From Bilamarchaeum sp040758595 (GTDB taxonomy: Archaea > Micrarchaeota > Micrarchaeia > Anstonellales > Bilamarchaeaceae), in NCBI GenBank assembly GCA_040758595.1, contig JBFLVJ010000007.1, forward strand, positions 1 to 64,000: a stretch of DNA of 64,000 nt, given 5' to 3'. The position numbers and the translations under genes are program-made. The notes under the pieces are model-generated. The model worked only from the letters and a program-made list of their open reading frames with translations, was not told the origin of the DNA and made no database searches. Position 1 is the first letter of the stretch, and every line of letters begins with the position of its first letter. Of this stretch, positions 23,527-30,761 are shown one piece after another.

Positions 23527-23530
23527 GATA

Positions 23531-24070
23531 TCAAATCGTTTTGAGCAGATCCGCTTTGGTTATTATGCCGCTTATCTTGCCGTCCTTCTCCACCAGCACG
23601 GCGCTGTAGTGGCGCAGGAGATCCACGGCCACATCTACGACAGACTTGGCAGGTATCACTGGGAGGCTGTCGCCCATCACCTCTCCCACCAGCAACCGCT
23701 TCACGTCGCGCGATGCCATGGTGTCCAGTATCATGCCGTCGCTCAGGCTACCGACGCACTTGCCCTCCGAGAACACCGGCAGCTGGGAGATGTCCTTCGA
23801 GCGCATGAGACATATGGCCTTCTGGAGTTTGTCCGAAGGAGCGACAGATGCGATGCGTCCGGTCATCACCTGCTCTGCGGTCTTCTTCGCCTTGTTCTGC
23901 TCCCCTTCGAGCGCCGAGATTATCTGGACCACCTTGGAATAGGCCGGATCTATCTTGCCGGACTCTATCTTGGCTATCAGCGACTGCGACACGCCGGCGA
24001 GCGCTGCCAGCTGCTTCTGCGTCATCCCGAGCTGTTTCCTCACCTTCCCTATTCTGCCTACGTCGTGCAT
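23531..24070 (-). CDS. HTH (XRE) plus CBS-pair transcription regulator
   Basis: 179 residues. The N-terminal Cro/C1-type helix-turn-helix is at about 5-55 (VRKQLGMTQKQLAALAGVSQSLIAKIESGKIDPAYSKVVQIISAL). Two CBS motifs follow (AEQVMTGRIASVAPSDKLQKAICLMRSKDISQLPVF and VGEVMGDSLPVIPAKSVVDVAVDLLRHYSAVLVEKDGKISGIITKADLL). Established as an archaeal regulator family that probably senses adenine nucleotides. The start at 24070 is about 30 nt after TATA-like ATTAAAATA; a longer in-frame start at 24115 would lie upstream of the TATA. Divergent from a small ORF. Confidence 0.9.
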   Translation of the reverse strand: MHDVGRIGKVRKQLGMTQKQLAALAGVSQSLIAKIESGKIDPAYSKVVQIISALEGEQNKAKKTAEQVMTGRIASVAPSDKLQKAICLMRSKDISQLPVFSEGKCVGSLSDGMILDTMASRDVKRLLVGEVMGDSLPVIPAKSVVDVAVDLLRHYSAVLVEKDGKISGIITKADLLKTI

Positions 24071-24095
24071 GCCTAACGCCTCCAATTCCTTTAGG

Positions 24096-24122
24096 AATAT
24101 TTTAATCAAAAACATATAAATA
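24096..24122. promoter_or_regulatory. divergent promoter between HTH-CBS gene and small ORF
   Basis: The minus-strand TATA ATTAAAATA (24098-24106) serves the HTH-CBS gene, and plus-strand CATATAAATA (24113-24122) serves the gene at 24159. The two boxes are adjacent, so an HTH protein bound here could control both. Confidence 0.5.
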
Positions 24123-24158
24123 TCGGAATTCTTTTAAATGTTATCAAGAGGTGAACGG

Positions 24159-24413
24159 ATGGTTCATTGTTTGGAGACGAGAAGAAGACTGGATGCGGAA
24201 GCGGTAAGGAAAGCGAAGGCCGGAAAGCCTCCCAGAACGGTGGGGCTGCCGAAAGAGGTCGCCCTGAGCCCGGCAGCCATACGGGCTTTCACCAACAAGC
24301 CATGGAGCAAGGAAGAGCTTTGCGGCCAGCCATGCGTCTATGAGAGCTATGCGAAGAGCGCGGCCGAGCCGTTCAGAGGAAGGGAATGCGAATCGGAGGG
24401 AGCGCGGGCCTGA
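24159..24413 (+). CDS. small unrecognised protein
   Basis: 84 residues, basic, with three Cys. A strong Shine-Dalgarno sequence GAGGTGA lies 4 nt before the ATG, and a TATA box lies about 40 nt upstream; these are the main reasons to believe it. No domain, signal or membrane segment is seen. It ends before the MetRS promoter. Confidence 0.55.
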   Translation: MVHCLETRRRLDAEAVRKAKAGKPPRTVGLPKEVALSPAAIRAFTNKPWSKEELCGQPCVYESYAKSAAEPFRGRECESEGARA

Positions 24414-24470
24414 CCCCGGATGCATACGATGAAGCGCATCGACAGAGACGGTGCTGGCGGCTGGCTTCCT

Positions 24471-24480
24471 CTTATAAAAC
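24471..24480 (+). promoter_or_regulatory. TATA box for metS
   Basis: CTTATAAAAC ends 28 nt before the MetRS ATG at 24508, consistent with a leaderless transcript. Confidence 0.6.
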
Positions 24481-24507
24481 ATATCACAGAACTATCTTCC
24501 GATTCTT

Positions 24508-26613
24508 ATGGAGAGAGGAACTTTCTATATCACAACGGCGATACCATACGTCAACGCGGCACCCCATATAGGACATGTGCTGGAATTCTTGCAGACTGAT
24601 GCCATAGCGCGATACCAGAAATCCTTGGGGAAGGACGTGGCGCTGGTCACCGGGGCCGATGAGAACAGCCTGAAGAACGTCCACGCTGCGGAAAAGCAGG
24701 GAATCACGCCATCCCAGCTGTGCGACAGGAATTCCGCAGTTTTCGAGGAGACTGCGAAAAAGGTCGGCCTTTCATTCACGGTGTTCAGGAGGACCTCCGA
24801 TAAAGACAAGCACTGGCCGGGGGTCCAGAGGGTCTGGGATCTGTGCAACGAGCGGGGGGACCTCTACAAGAAAAAATACAGGGGACTGTACTGTGTCGGC
24901 TGTGAGGCTTTCTATGAGCCCGAAGAGCTCCTGGACGGAATCTGCCCCGAGCACAAGACCGCGCCTGAGGAAATCGAAGAGGAGAACTATTTCTTCAGGC
25001 TTTCAAGATACCAGGAGAGGCTTGCGGAACTTGTCGAGAAAGACGAACTGCGGGTGGTTCCGGAGACGAGGAAGAACGAGGTCCTAAGCTTCATACGCGG
25101 AGGTTTGAAGGATTTCAGCGTCTCCAGGTCCGTTGTCAGAGCCAGGGGCTGGGGTGTTCCGGTCCCTGATGACCCTAAACAGATACAGTACGTATGGTTT
25201 GATGCGCTCGGCACCTATCTGACCGGAGTAGGATATGGAACTGATGAGAAAACATTCACCAGATACTGGCCTGCGGATGTCCATGTGATAGGCAAGGGCA
25301 TACTGCGCTTCCATGCGGTCTATTGGCCGGCCATGCTCTTGTCGGCAGGGCTGGAACTGCCTAAAACGATATTCGTGCACGGATATATCACCGTGGAAGG
25401 GCAGAAGATGAGCAAGTCCCTAGGCAACGTGATAGACCCGCTGCTGCTGGTGGACAGATACGGGCTCGACCCGCTCCGATACTGCCTCCTGAGCGAGGTG
25501 CCGACATTCGAGGATGGGGACTTCTCGGAGAAAGTCTTGATGGAGATGAACAACAACGAGCTGTTGGCGAATCTCGGCAACCTGGTGAACAGGACGCTCG
25601 TCTTCATCAAAAACAATCATGGGGGAATCGTGCCATCCGGAGAGTTGTCTTCTTCAGATGAGGGGTTCATCGGCCAGCAGAAAGGCCTTTTCGGAGAGAT
25701 AACCAAGGATTTGGACTGCATGAAGCTCAAGGAAGCGTTGCACAAAATCATGGCTTTCTCCAAGAACGCGAATAAGTATTTCCAGGACAACAAGCCCTGG
25801 GAACTCGTCAAAACCCAAAACACAGGACCCGGAACCGGACGGGCGAGGGCGGATGCCGTCATCGGCGTGCTCGCATCCCAGGTGAAAGACCTCTCTATAC
25901 TTATCGGACCCTTCCTTCCCGATGCTGCGGCTGAGATATCTGCGCAGCTCGCCCTGGAACCTGGGAAGTGGGCAGATGTCGGAAAACCTCTGGAAGGAGG
26001 GCATCAGATAGGCGAGCCAAAGCCGATATTCAGAAAGCTTGAGGCGAAGGGAATCGAGGGTGTGAGGGAAAAAATCGCAGTAGAGAAAGAAAAGGCCGGG
26101 ACGCGCTTCGCCGACCTGGACCTGGAGGTGGGCGAGATACTCTCGGCCGAGAAGCACCCGGATGCGGAGAAGCTGTTCGTGGAGAAGGTGCGGCTGGGCG
26201 ACGGGGATAGGCAGATAGTCTCGGGCCTCTCGGGCCATTACCTGCCCGAAGAGCTGGTTGGCAGGAAGGTCGTGATATTGAGGAACCTGGCGACCGCGAA
26301 ACTGCGCGGAGTGGAATCCCAGGGCATGCTGCTGGCCGCAGAAGGCCATGAGAGGGCCCCGATGCACGATGGCAAATCCGCCCAAGAGGAAGGGGCGGTG
26401 GAGGTCATCTTCCCGGCAAACAGCAAGGTCGGGGACAAGGTCTTCCTGAAAGGCGAGAAGCCCAAGCCCAAGGATAGCATAACGTTCAAGGATTTCCAGA
26501 AGGTGAAGATAGAGGTGCTTGACTTCTTCGTCTTTTCGGAGGGGAAATCGATGGTGACATCGAGCGGCGAGGAGCTGAGGATGAAGAATGTGAAGAGGGG
26601 TCTGGTCGGTTAG
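24508..26613 (+). CDS. metS: methionyl-tRNA synthetase with fused C-terminal tRNA-binding domain
   Basis: Charges tRNA-Met. 701 residues. HIGH motif PHIGHVLE near 21, zinc knuckle CVGCEAFYEPEELLDGICPEH, and VWFDALGTYLTG. KMSKS motif GQKMSKSLGNVIDP near 300. The anticodon-binding helical domain spans about 360-500. A Trbp111/EMAPII-type OB fold lies at about 535-630 (FADLDLEVGEILSAEKHPDAEKLFVEKV, then KLRGVESQGMLLAA). Residues about 434-446 (VKTQNTGPGTGRAR) are encoded by a heptanucleotide tract and replace a loop of the anticodon-binding domain. Cotranscribed with two downstream genes. Confidence 0.97.
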   Translation: MERGTFYITTAIPYVNAAPHIGHVLEFLQTDAIARYQKSLGKDVALVTGADENSLKNVHAAEKQGITPSQLCDRNSAVFEETAKKVGLSFTVFRRTSDKDKHWPGVQRVWDLCNERGDLYKKKYRGLYCVGCEAFYEPEELLDGICPEHKTAPEEIEEENYFFRLSRYQERLAELVEKDELRVVPETRKNEVLSFIRGGLKDFSVSRSVVRARGWGVPVPDDPKQIQYVWFDALGTYLTGVGYGTDEKTFTRYWPADVHVIGKGILRFHAVYWPAMLLSAGLELPKTIFVHGYITVEGQKMSKSLGNVIDPLLLVDRYGLDPLRYCLLSEVPTFEDGDFSEKVLMEMNNNELLANLGNLVNRTLVFIKNNHGGIVPSGELSSSDEGFIGQQKGLFGEITKDLDCMKLKEALHKIMAFSKNANKYFQDNKPWELVKTQNTGPGTGRARADAVIGVLASQVKDLSILIGPFLPDAAAEISAQLALEPGKWADVGKPLEGGHQIGEPKPIFRKLEAKGIEGVREKIAVEKEKAGTRFADLDLEVGEILSAEKHPDAEKLFVEKVRLGDGDRQIVSGLSGHYLPEELVGRKVVILRNLATAKLRGVESQGMLLAAEGHERAPMHDGKSAQEEGAVEVIFPANSKVGDKVFLKGEKPKPKDSITFKDFQKVKIEVLDFFVFSEGKSMVTSSGEELRMKNVKRGLVG
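25808..25843 (+). repeat. heptanucleotide tract inside metS
   Basis: Units TCAAAAC, CCAAAAC, ACAGGAC, CCGGAAC, CGGACGG, sense to the gene and in frame, with AC every 7 nt. Confidence 0.75.
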
Positions 26614-26614
26614 C

Positions 26615-26962
26615 ATGAGATTGGTTAGGGTGAACGTGTTCAAAGTGATGGGGGAGAAACCCGCAGACGTGTTCGGTAGATGGAAAGACGCCGTCCGGTT
26701 CGTCGGCGAGATAGGCGATGGTGCTTCGCTGCGGAGCCGGCTGTTCACCACCAATCCGGATGACATGGCCAAAGTGCTCGCGCTCAATCTCAGGAAGATG
26801 CGCTTCGGGAAGGCCGAGCTGGTCTCGGATATAAAAGGCGCCAGGAAAGAGGGCATCGAAGGGAGGCTCTCCACCATCGCGCCGAGCGAGAGTGAACCGA
26901 TATTCAGCGCCCTGGCCGCGGAGCTCGGAACCGGGAATGTCGTGGACAAGACAGCCAGATGA
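26615..26962 (+). CDS. small unrecognised protein downstream of metS
   Basis: 115 residues, starting 1 nt after the metS stop and overlapping the next gene by 4 nt (ATGA), so it is surely part of that operon. Basic, mixed alpha/beta (MRLVRVNVFKVMGEKPADVFGRW, then LALNLRKMRFGKAELVSDI). No motif recognised and no membrane segment. Confidence 0.75.
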   Translation: MRLVRVNVFKVMGEKPADVFGRWKDAVRFVGEIGDGASLRSRLFTTNPDDMAKVLALNLRKMRFGKAELVSDIKGARKEGIEGRLSTIAPSESEPIFSALAAELGTGNVVDKTAR

Positions 26963-27606
26963 GAGAGCCGCCCATGAGATCTCCACACGCGCTGGGCTTT
27001 TTCATCGCCGGGACCGCACTGATGATGCTCTTCTTCGATGAAGAGCTCCTGCTTCTGGTGCTGATGGGCATCTCCACGGCCGCATGCCTCGCCATCGATG
27101 GCTGGAAGAACACGCGCAAGTTCCTGACAGCCATGACGGTCGGGGGGATTTGCGAGAACATCGCGGTCTTCATGGGTGCCTGGAGCTACTCGAATGCCGG
27201 CTATCTTTTCGCCCCGTTGTGGCTGCCTGTTGGCTGGGGCATGGCGGTCGTGCTGCTGGATGAGATGCTCAAAGGAGCGCACGAAGCGGATTTCCATGCG
27301 TTCGCTCCGGTATTGGCGGTCGGGGGGACTGTCGGGACCGGATTGATATATTCGAATGAGATAGGGACTCTAGCCGCTTTCGGTGCAGTGACCGTTTTTT
27401 TCATCGCCGTGGGGGTATACAGGCGCTCAGAGCTGGCCGAGGGAGCTATGGCGGCCCTGCTCGGGACCGGGATGGAGAGTCTCTGCATTGCGGCAGGGAA
27501 CTGGCAGTATTCCATAGCGGCATTGGGGACCCCGATCTGGCTGCCGCTCTGCTGGTTCAACGCCTACCTCATCATGAAGAGGGTGGCCTCCTGGGGAAAG
27601 AGATAA
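26959..27606 (+). CDS. polytopic membrane protein with internal duplication
   Basis: 215 residues, about seven membrane segments. Two halves share a pattern: ENIAVFMGAWSYSNAGYLFAPLWLPVGW around 60-85 and ESLCIAAGNWQYSIAALGTPIWLPLCW around 165-190. Each has an acidic residue, Gly-x-Trp-x-Tyr and Pro-(L/I)-Trp-Leu-Pro. The conserved polar/aromatic residues inside the membrane suggest an enzyme or transporter, perhaps acting on isoprenoids, but I do not recognise the family. Coupled to the previous gene. Confidence 0.8.
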   Translation: MREPPMRSPHALGFFIAGTALMMLFFDEELLLLVLMGISTAACLAIDGWKNTRKFLTAMTVGGICENIAVFMGAWSYSNAGYLFAPLWLPVGWGMAVVLLDEMLKGAHEADFHAFAPVLAVGGTVGTGLIYSNEIGTLAAFGAVTVFFIAVGVYRRSELAEGAMAALLGTGMESLCIAAGNWQYSIAALGTPIWLPLCWFNAYLIMKRVASWGKR

Positions 27607-27657
27607 AAAACCTCCACAACCAACAGTAAGTTAGACACAATATAGCACTACCCTTAG

Positions 27658-28098
27658 ATGATATATATGCAGAAGCAGAACACGCGGAATGGCACCATGA
27701 ATGTGATGACGGCGAGCCTAACGGCTTACAAAGAGGTACACCGCCCAAGGAACGCGATCGGGATCATGCTTCCCCTCAACGAAGGGATCCAGGGGGATAA
27801 GTACCTCTGCAGGATAACACTGACATCCGGGCATGAGGTGAATATCAGCGCCAACAGCCTCGAACTTCTGGGGAGTGAGGTCAATAGGGTGCTCGCCAGG
27901 TATCCGAAGACAGATGTCAGCGACATATCTTTCATGCCACCCGACGGGGTCAAGGACCGCCAGTTCCTGGCTGTCAGCACCGATTTGAAGGTCGTGGGAG
28001 GAAGGAGGCAGTCCAGCGGCAGATGGATGGTGGCGATGCCCCTCCCGCTTGATGACGGCGAGCAGGAGCGGTTCCGGGAGAAAGCCGCCAGCGGCTGA
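27658..28098 (+). CDS. unrecognised soluble protein
   Basis: 146 residues from the first ATG; shorter in-frame starts (for example MNVMTASL at 27697) are possible. Mixed alpha/beta, for example DKYLCRITLTSGHEVNISANSLELLGSEVNRVLARYP. No signal or membrane segment. Flanked by short AT-rich spacers. It converges with eS8, and the gap 28099-28204 holds no gene. Confidence 0.65.
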   Translation: MIYMQKQNTRNGTMNVMTASLTAYKEVHRPRNAIGIMLPLNEGIQGDKYLCRITLTSGHEVNISANSLELLGSEVNRVLARYPKTDVSDISFMPPDGVKDRQFLAVSTDLKVVGGRRQSSGRWMVAMPLPLDDGEQERFREKAASG

Positions 28099-28204
28099 TC
28101 TGTCAGCCGGCTCTTGATTTTTCGATAGAGAATCCGAACCTGTAAGAATAGGTAATCAGATAAGTGCCTGGGATATCGGAAATGGTGTAAGAAAAGAAAA
28201 ATCG

Positions 28205-28585
28205 TCAGACGGCGACGCCGTTGACGACGCCGTCCTGGCCCACGCGGTTGGTGACCTTCACTTTCCCGAGCTTGGTCTCCACCACGGCGCCCTTTGTGAT
28301 TATGTTCATCCTGACGAATTCGGGGTTGTGGCTCTCCACCACCCTGATTATATCCGCCTTCTGTGTCTTGCCGTCCTTGACGAAGTTTATCTTGGTGGCC
28401 TTCTTGAGCTTGAGGCCCAGGTTGCCTCCGCGGCCCCGCACCGTGGTCTTGACATCCTTCTCGCCGACTTTGGTGGCCGCGAACTCCCCGCCCTTGTGCG
28501 AGAGCTTCTTGTCGCGGAACTTGCGCCTGCGGCCTCCGGTGCCGGCCTTGACCTTCTTCTCGTGTGATCTGTGGTATTGCTCCAT
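28205..28585 (-). CDS. rps8e: 30S ribosomal protein S8e (eS8)
   Basis: 126 residues. The basic N-terminus HEKKVKAGTGGRRRKFRDKKLSHKGGEFAATKVGE, the RGRGGNLGLKLKKA core and the end ITKGAVVETKLGKVKVTNRVGQDGVVNGVAV match archaeal S8e throughout. Stands alone, divergent from cgi121. Confidence 0.96.
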   Translation of the reverse strand: MEQYHRSHEKKVKAGTGGRRRKFRDKKLSHKGGEFAATKVGEKDVKTTVRGRGGNLGLKLKKATKINFVKDGKTQKADIIRVVESHNPEFVRMNIITKGAVVETKLGKVKVTNRVGQDGVVNGVAV

Positions 28586-28637
28586 AAGTATACCTCGTTA
28601 TAAGAGAAATATCGTAAAGGTAAAATTAGACTGCAGG

Positions 28638-28650
28638 GGTTTAAAAGGCT
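28638..28650 (+). promoter_or_regulatory. TATA-like box for cgi121
   Basis: GGGTTTAAAAGGC lies about 20-30 nt before the ATG at 28670, consistent with a leaderless transcript. Confidence 0.5.
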
Positions 28651-28669
28651 TACATCGGCCATTGAAAGC

Positions 28670-29065
28670 ATGCATGCCTACAGGATGAGGAGCGGCATCT
28701 CCAGGAAAGGACTGATGGATAGGCTGGATAGCGTCGAAGGGCTTGCCGTCCGCACCGGCGCCGTCGGCTCCGAAGAGGAGCTGCAGCTCGCATTCCACCT
28801 CGCCAAAGGCTCGTTCTCCAAAAAAACGAACATCGCCCGCTCGATGCGCTACGAGTTCCTGCTATGGCTCTTAGGCAAGACGGATATCAAGAGCGCCATG
28901 AAGGAGAGCGCCCCGGATTCCGAGGAATTCTTCGTCATCGTCTTCTCCGAAACGAGACCGGATGCCGTCTGCCGGCTGCTGGAAGCCGAACTGCTTCCGC
29001 TGAATCTCGAAAAAGAAGGCGAGCCGCTCGCGCTCGAGAGGATATCGCTCTCAAGGATAAGTTGA
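28670..29065 (+). CDS. cgi121: KEOPS complex subunit Cgi121
   Basis: Accessory subunit of the KEOPS complex, which makes t6A37 in ANN-decoding tRNAs; Cgi121 binds the tRNA 3' end. The 131-residue product shows the family core: LQLAFHLAKGSFSKKTNIARSMRYEFLLWLLGKTDIKSAMKESAPDSEEFFVIVFSE. An alternative ATG lies 15 nt downstream. No other KEOPS gene is in the window. Confidence 0.88.
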   Translation: MHAYRMRSGISRKGLMDRLDSVEGLAVRTGAVGSEEELQLAFHLAKGSFSKKTNIARSMRYEFLLWLLGKTDIKSAMKESAPDSEEFFVIVFSETRPDAVCRLLEAELLPLNLEKEGEPLALERISLSRIS

Positions 29066-30679
29066 CTACAGTTCGAGCTGCTTGGCCAGGACGTCCCGGT
29101 CGATTGGCAGTTCTATCCCCAGCACCTGGTGGATGAAGATGAACATGTCCACGATCTTGGATCTGTCCTTGGTTATCTTGTCGGCCATCTGCTTTATGGT
29201 GAGCTCCTTGCCGATCAGTTCGTAGAGCATCAGCCCCTCCTTGCCGAAGCGCTTGTAGACCGCATAGCCGTCGTCGCCGTATTTCTTGCGCACGTCGGTC
29301 CTGGACATGGGCTTGAGGATGATGAGGCCGTTCTCCAGCATGAATCTCAGTATCTCGTCCACCTCGAAAAGGGGCAGATCGAGCTTGAGCGAGATGTCCA
29401 GCACGTCGCTCTTGCCGTCTATCGACTCCAGGACCCGTCCGCCCTTGTTCTGGGGGAACTTGAGCATTATCTTGGCCTTGAGCTGGACCGATTTGACGAT
29501 ATCTATAGGCGCCTTGATGGGTGTCTCGATGGGTGATGAAACGCCGCGGGCCTCGTCTACCGCACCCTCTCCTTCTATCATCGGAGTGAACCCGGCTTCC
29601 TTCTTCTCCTCTTCAGGCGCGACCGCTTCGGCACGCGCCGATGACGCTCCCCGGGCGAACGGCGAGGGGCCCTCCCCGGAAGCCTTCGGATAGTCCAGCT
29701 TGATGATTCCCTGGGCATCCATGAAATCGAGTATCTCGACCAGCTTCGGCTCTGTCAGGCCGGTATCCTGCATTATCTCCTCGGCCGTCCTCTGGCCGTC
29801 TATGAGCGCATAGACCTGGAGACCCACCTCCCCATATTTGTCCTTGATTATCTTCTCTACAGGGCTTAGCTCCGACTCCTCTTCGCTCGGCCCCTCCTCC
29901 GGTTCCTCCAGATCGAACCCCATATCCTCAGGAGAGATCCCCTCCTCTTCAGCCGGGAGCTCTTCCTCGGGCTCCTCTTCCGGCGGCTCCTCGGGCTCGT
30001 CTTGGGTAGGCTCTTCTTGGACGCCGATAGGCTCCATGTCCTCAGGGTATTCATCAGTGGGCGCCTCTCCGGACTCGCTCTCGGAAGGTTCTTCTTCCGC
30101 AGGCTCTTCCTCTTCTGGAGGCGCTTCCCCAGCGGCCGCTTCTCCTCCGCTCTCCTCGAAATCTATAGGGGTTATCTCGTCGAACGTGAGTTCCTCTTCC
30201 TCGGCTTCCTGCTTCTTTTTCTTGGAATGCTTTTCCGGCTCCTCGATGGTGAAATCTTCTTCAGCCTCTTTCTCTGATGGTTCCTCTTCTGCCGGCTCTT
30301 CCTCCGCGTGGACCCCCTCTTCCGAGGGCCCCTCAGCAGGCTCCTCCTCCAGAGGAGGGGTCTCTTCCTCAGGCTCCAGCTCCTCGTCAGGAGATATCTC
30401 CTCGAGCTTGCGGCCGGCCTTCTCGGGCTCCTCTTCCCTTCCGGCAGGAATGAGCTCCACCATGCCTGCGTCTGTCATGTAATTGATTATCTGGTCGAAA
30501 AGCTTCTGCTCTATCTCCAGATCCTTGCGCAGCTCCTTGGTGGTGCGCTTGCCGGTGATGGCTTTGTACACCTGGAGGCCGGCCTCACCGAACTTCTTGA
30601 TGATGAGATTCTGGTTCTTGAACCGCTGAAGGGGTCCTTTCTCGATTTTCTTTATCTTGTAATCTGAGCCTCTGGCCAT
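29066..30679 (-). CDS. multi-winged-helix protein with long acidic linker
   Basis: 537 residues. Four related modules, each a winged-helix-like unit with an invariant start (GLQVYKAITGKRTTKELRKDLEIEQKLFDQIINYM; GLQVYALIDGQRTAEEIMQDTGLTEPKLVEILDFM; GRVLESIDGKSDVLDISLKLDLPLFEVDEILRFM; GLMLYELIGKELTIKQMADKITKDRSKIVDMFIFI), near residues 25-75, 275-325, 405-450 and 480-530. Modules 1 and 2 are joined by about 190 residues that are mostly Glu, Pro and Ser. Divergent from the pilus-like operon, which begins with another winged-helix protein, so a regulatory or scaffold role there is plausible. Not a recognised family. Confidence 0.85.
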   Translation of the reverse strand: MARGSDYKIKKIEKGPLQRFKNQNLIIKKFGEAGLQVYKAITGKRTTKELRKDLEIEQKLFDQIINYMTDAGMVELIPAGREEEPEKAGRKLEEISPDEELEPEEETPPLEEEPAEGPSEEGVHAEEEPAEEEPSEKEAEEDFTIEEPEKHSKKKKQEAEEEELTFDEITPIDFEESGGEAAAGEAPPEEEEPAEEEPSESESGEAPTDEYPEDMEPIGVQEEPTQDEPEEPPEEEPEEELPAEEEGISPEDMGFDLEEPEEGPSEEESELSPVEKIIKDKYGEVGLQVYALIDGQRTAEEIMQDTGLTEPKLVEILDFMDAQGIIKLDYPKASGEGPSPFARGASSARAEAVAPEEEKKEAGFTPMIEGEGAVDEARGVSSPIETPIKAPIDIVKSVQLKAKIMLKFPQNKGGRVLESIDGKSDVLDISLKLDLPLFEVDEILRFMLENGLIILKPMSRTDVRKKYGDDGYAVYKRFGKEGLMLYELIGKELTIKQMADKITKDRSKIVDMFIFIHQVLGIELPIDRDVLAKQLEL

Positions 30680-30731
30680 CAATATCACATGGAACTGTCT
30701 TCGACTAGAATACCAAGAATATCATCAAAAT

Positions 30732-30741
30732 GTTTATTAAC
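30732..30741 (+). promoter_or_regulatory. TATA-like box for the pilus-like operon
   Basis: GTTTATTAAC lies 20-30 nt before the ATG at 30762. The region 30680-30761 is shared with the divergent multi-winged-helix gene. Confidence 0.5.
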
Positions 30742-30761
30742 ATAGATTATTATATTGGAGC

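Noticed and set aside
25654..27297. 547-codon open frame on the minus strand across metS and the next genes
   Set aside because: It is antisense to MetRS with all catalytic motifs on the plus strand, has no start signals, and its composition is that of a codon-bias shadow. The same applies to 14473-15180, 31002-32135 and other long antisense frames.
30308..30667. Plus-strand frames opposite the acidic linker at 29.9-30.5 kb
   Set aside because: They are Ser- or Leu-rich shadows of GAG/GAA/TCC-rich sense codons in the multi-winged-helix gene.
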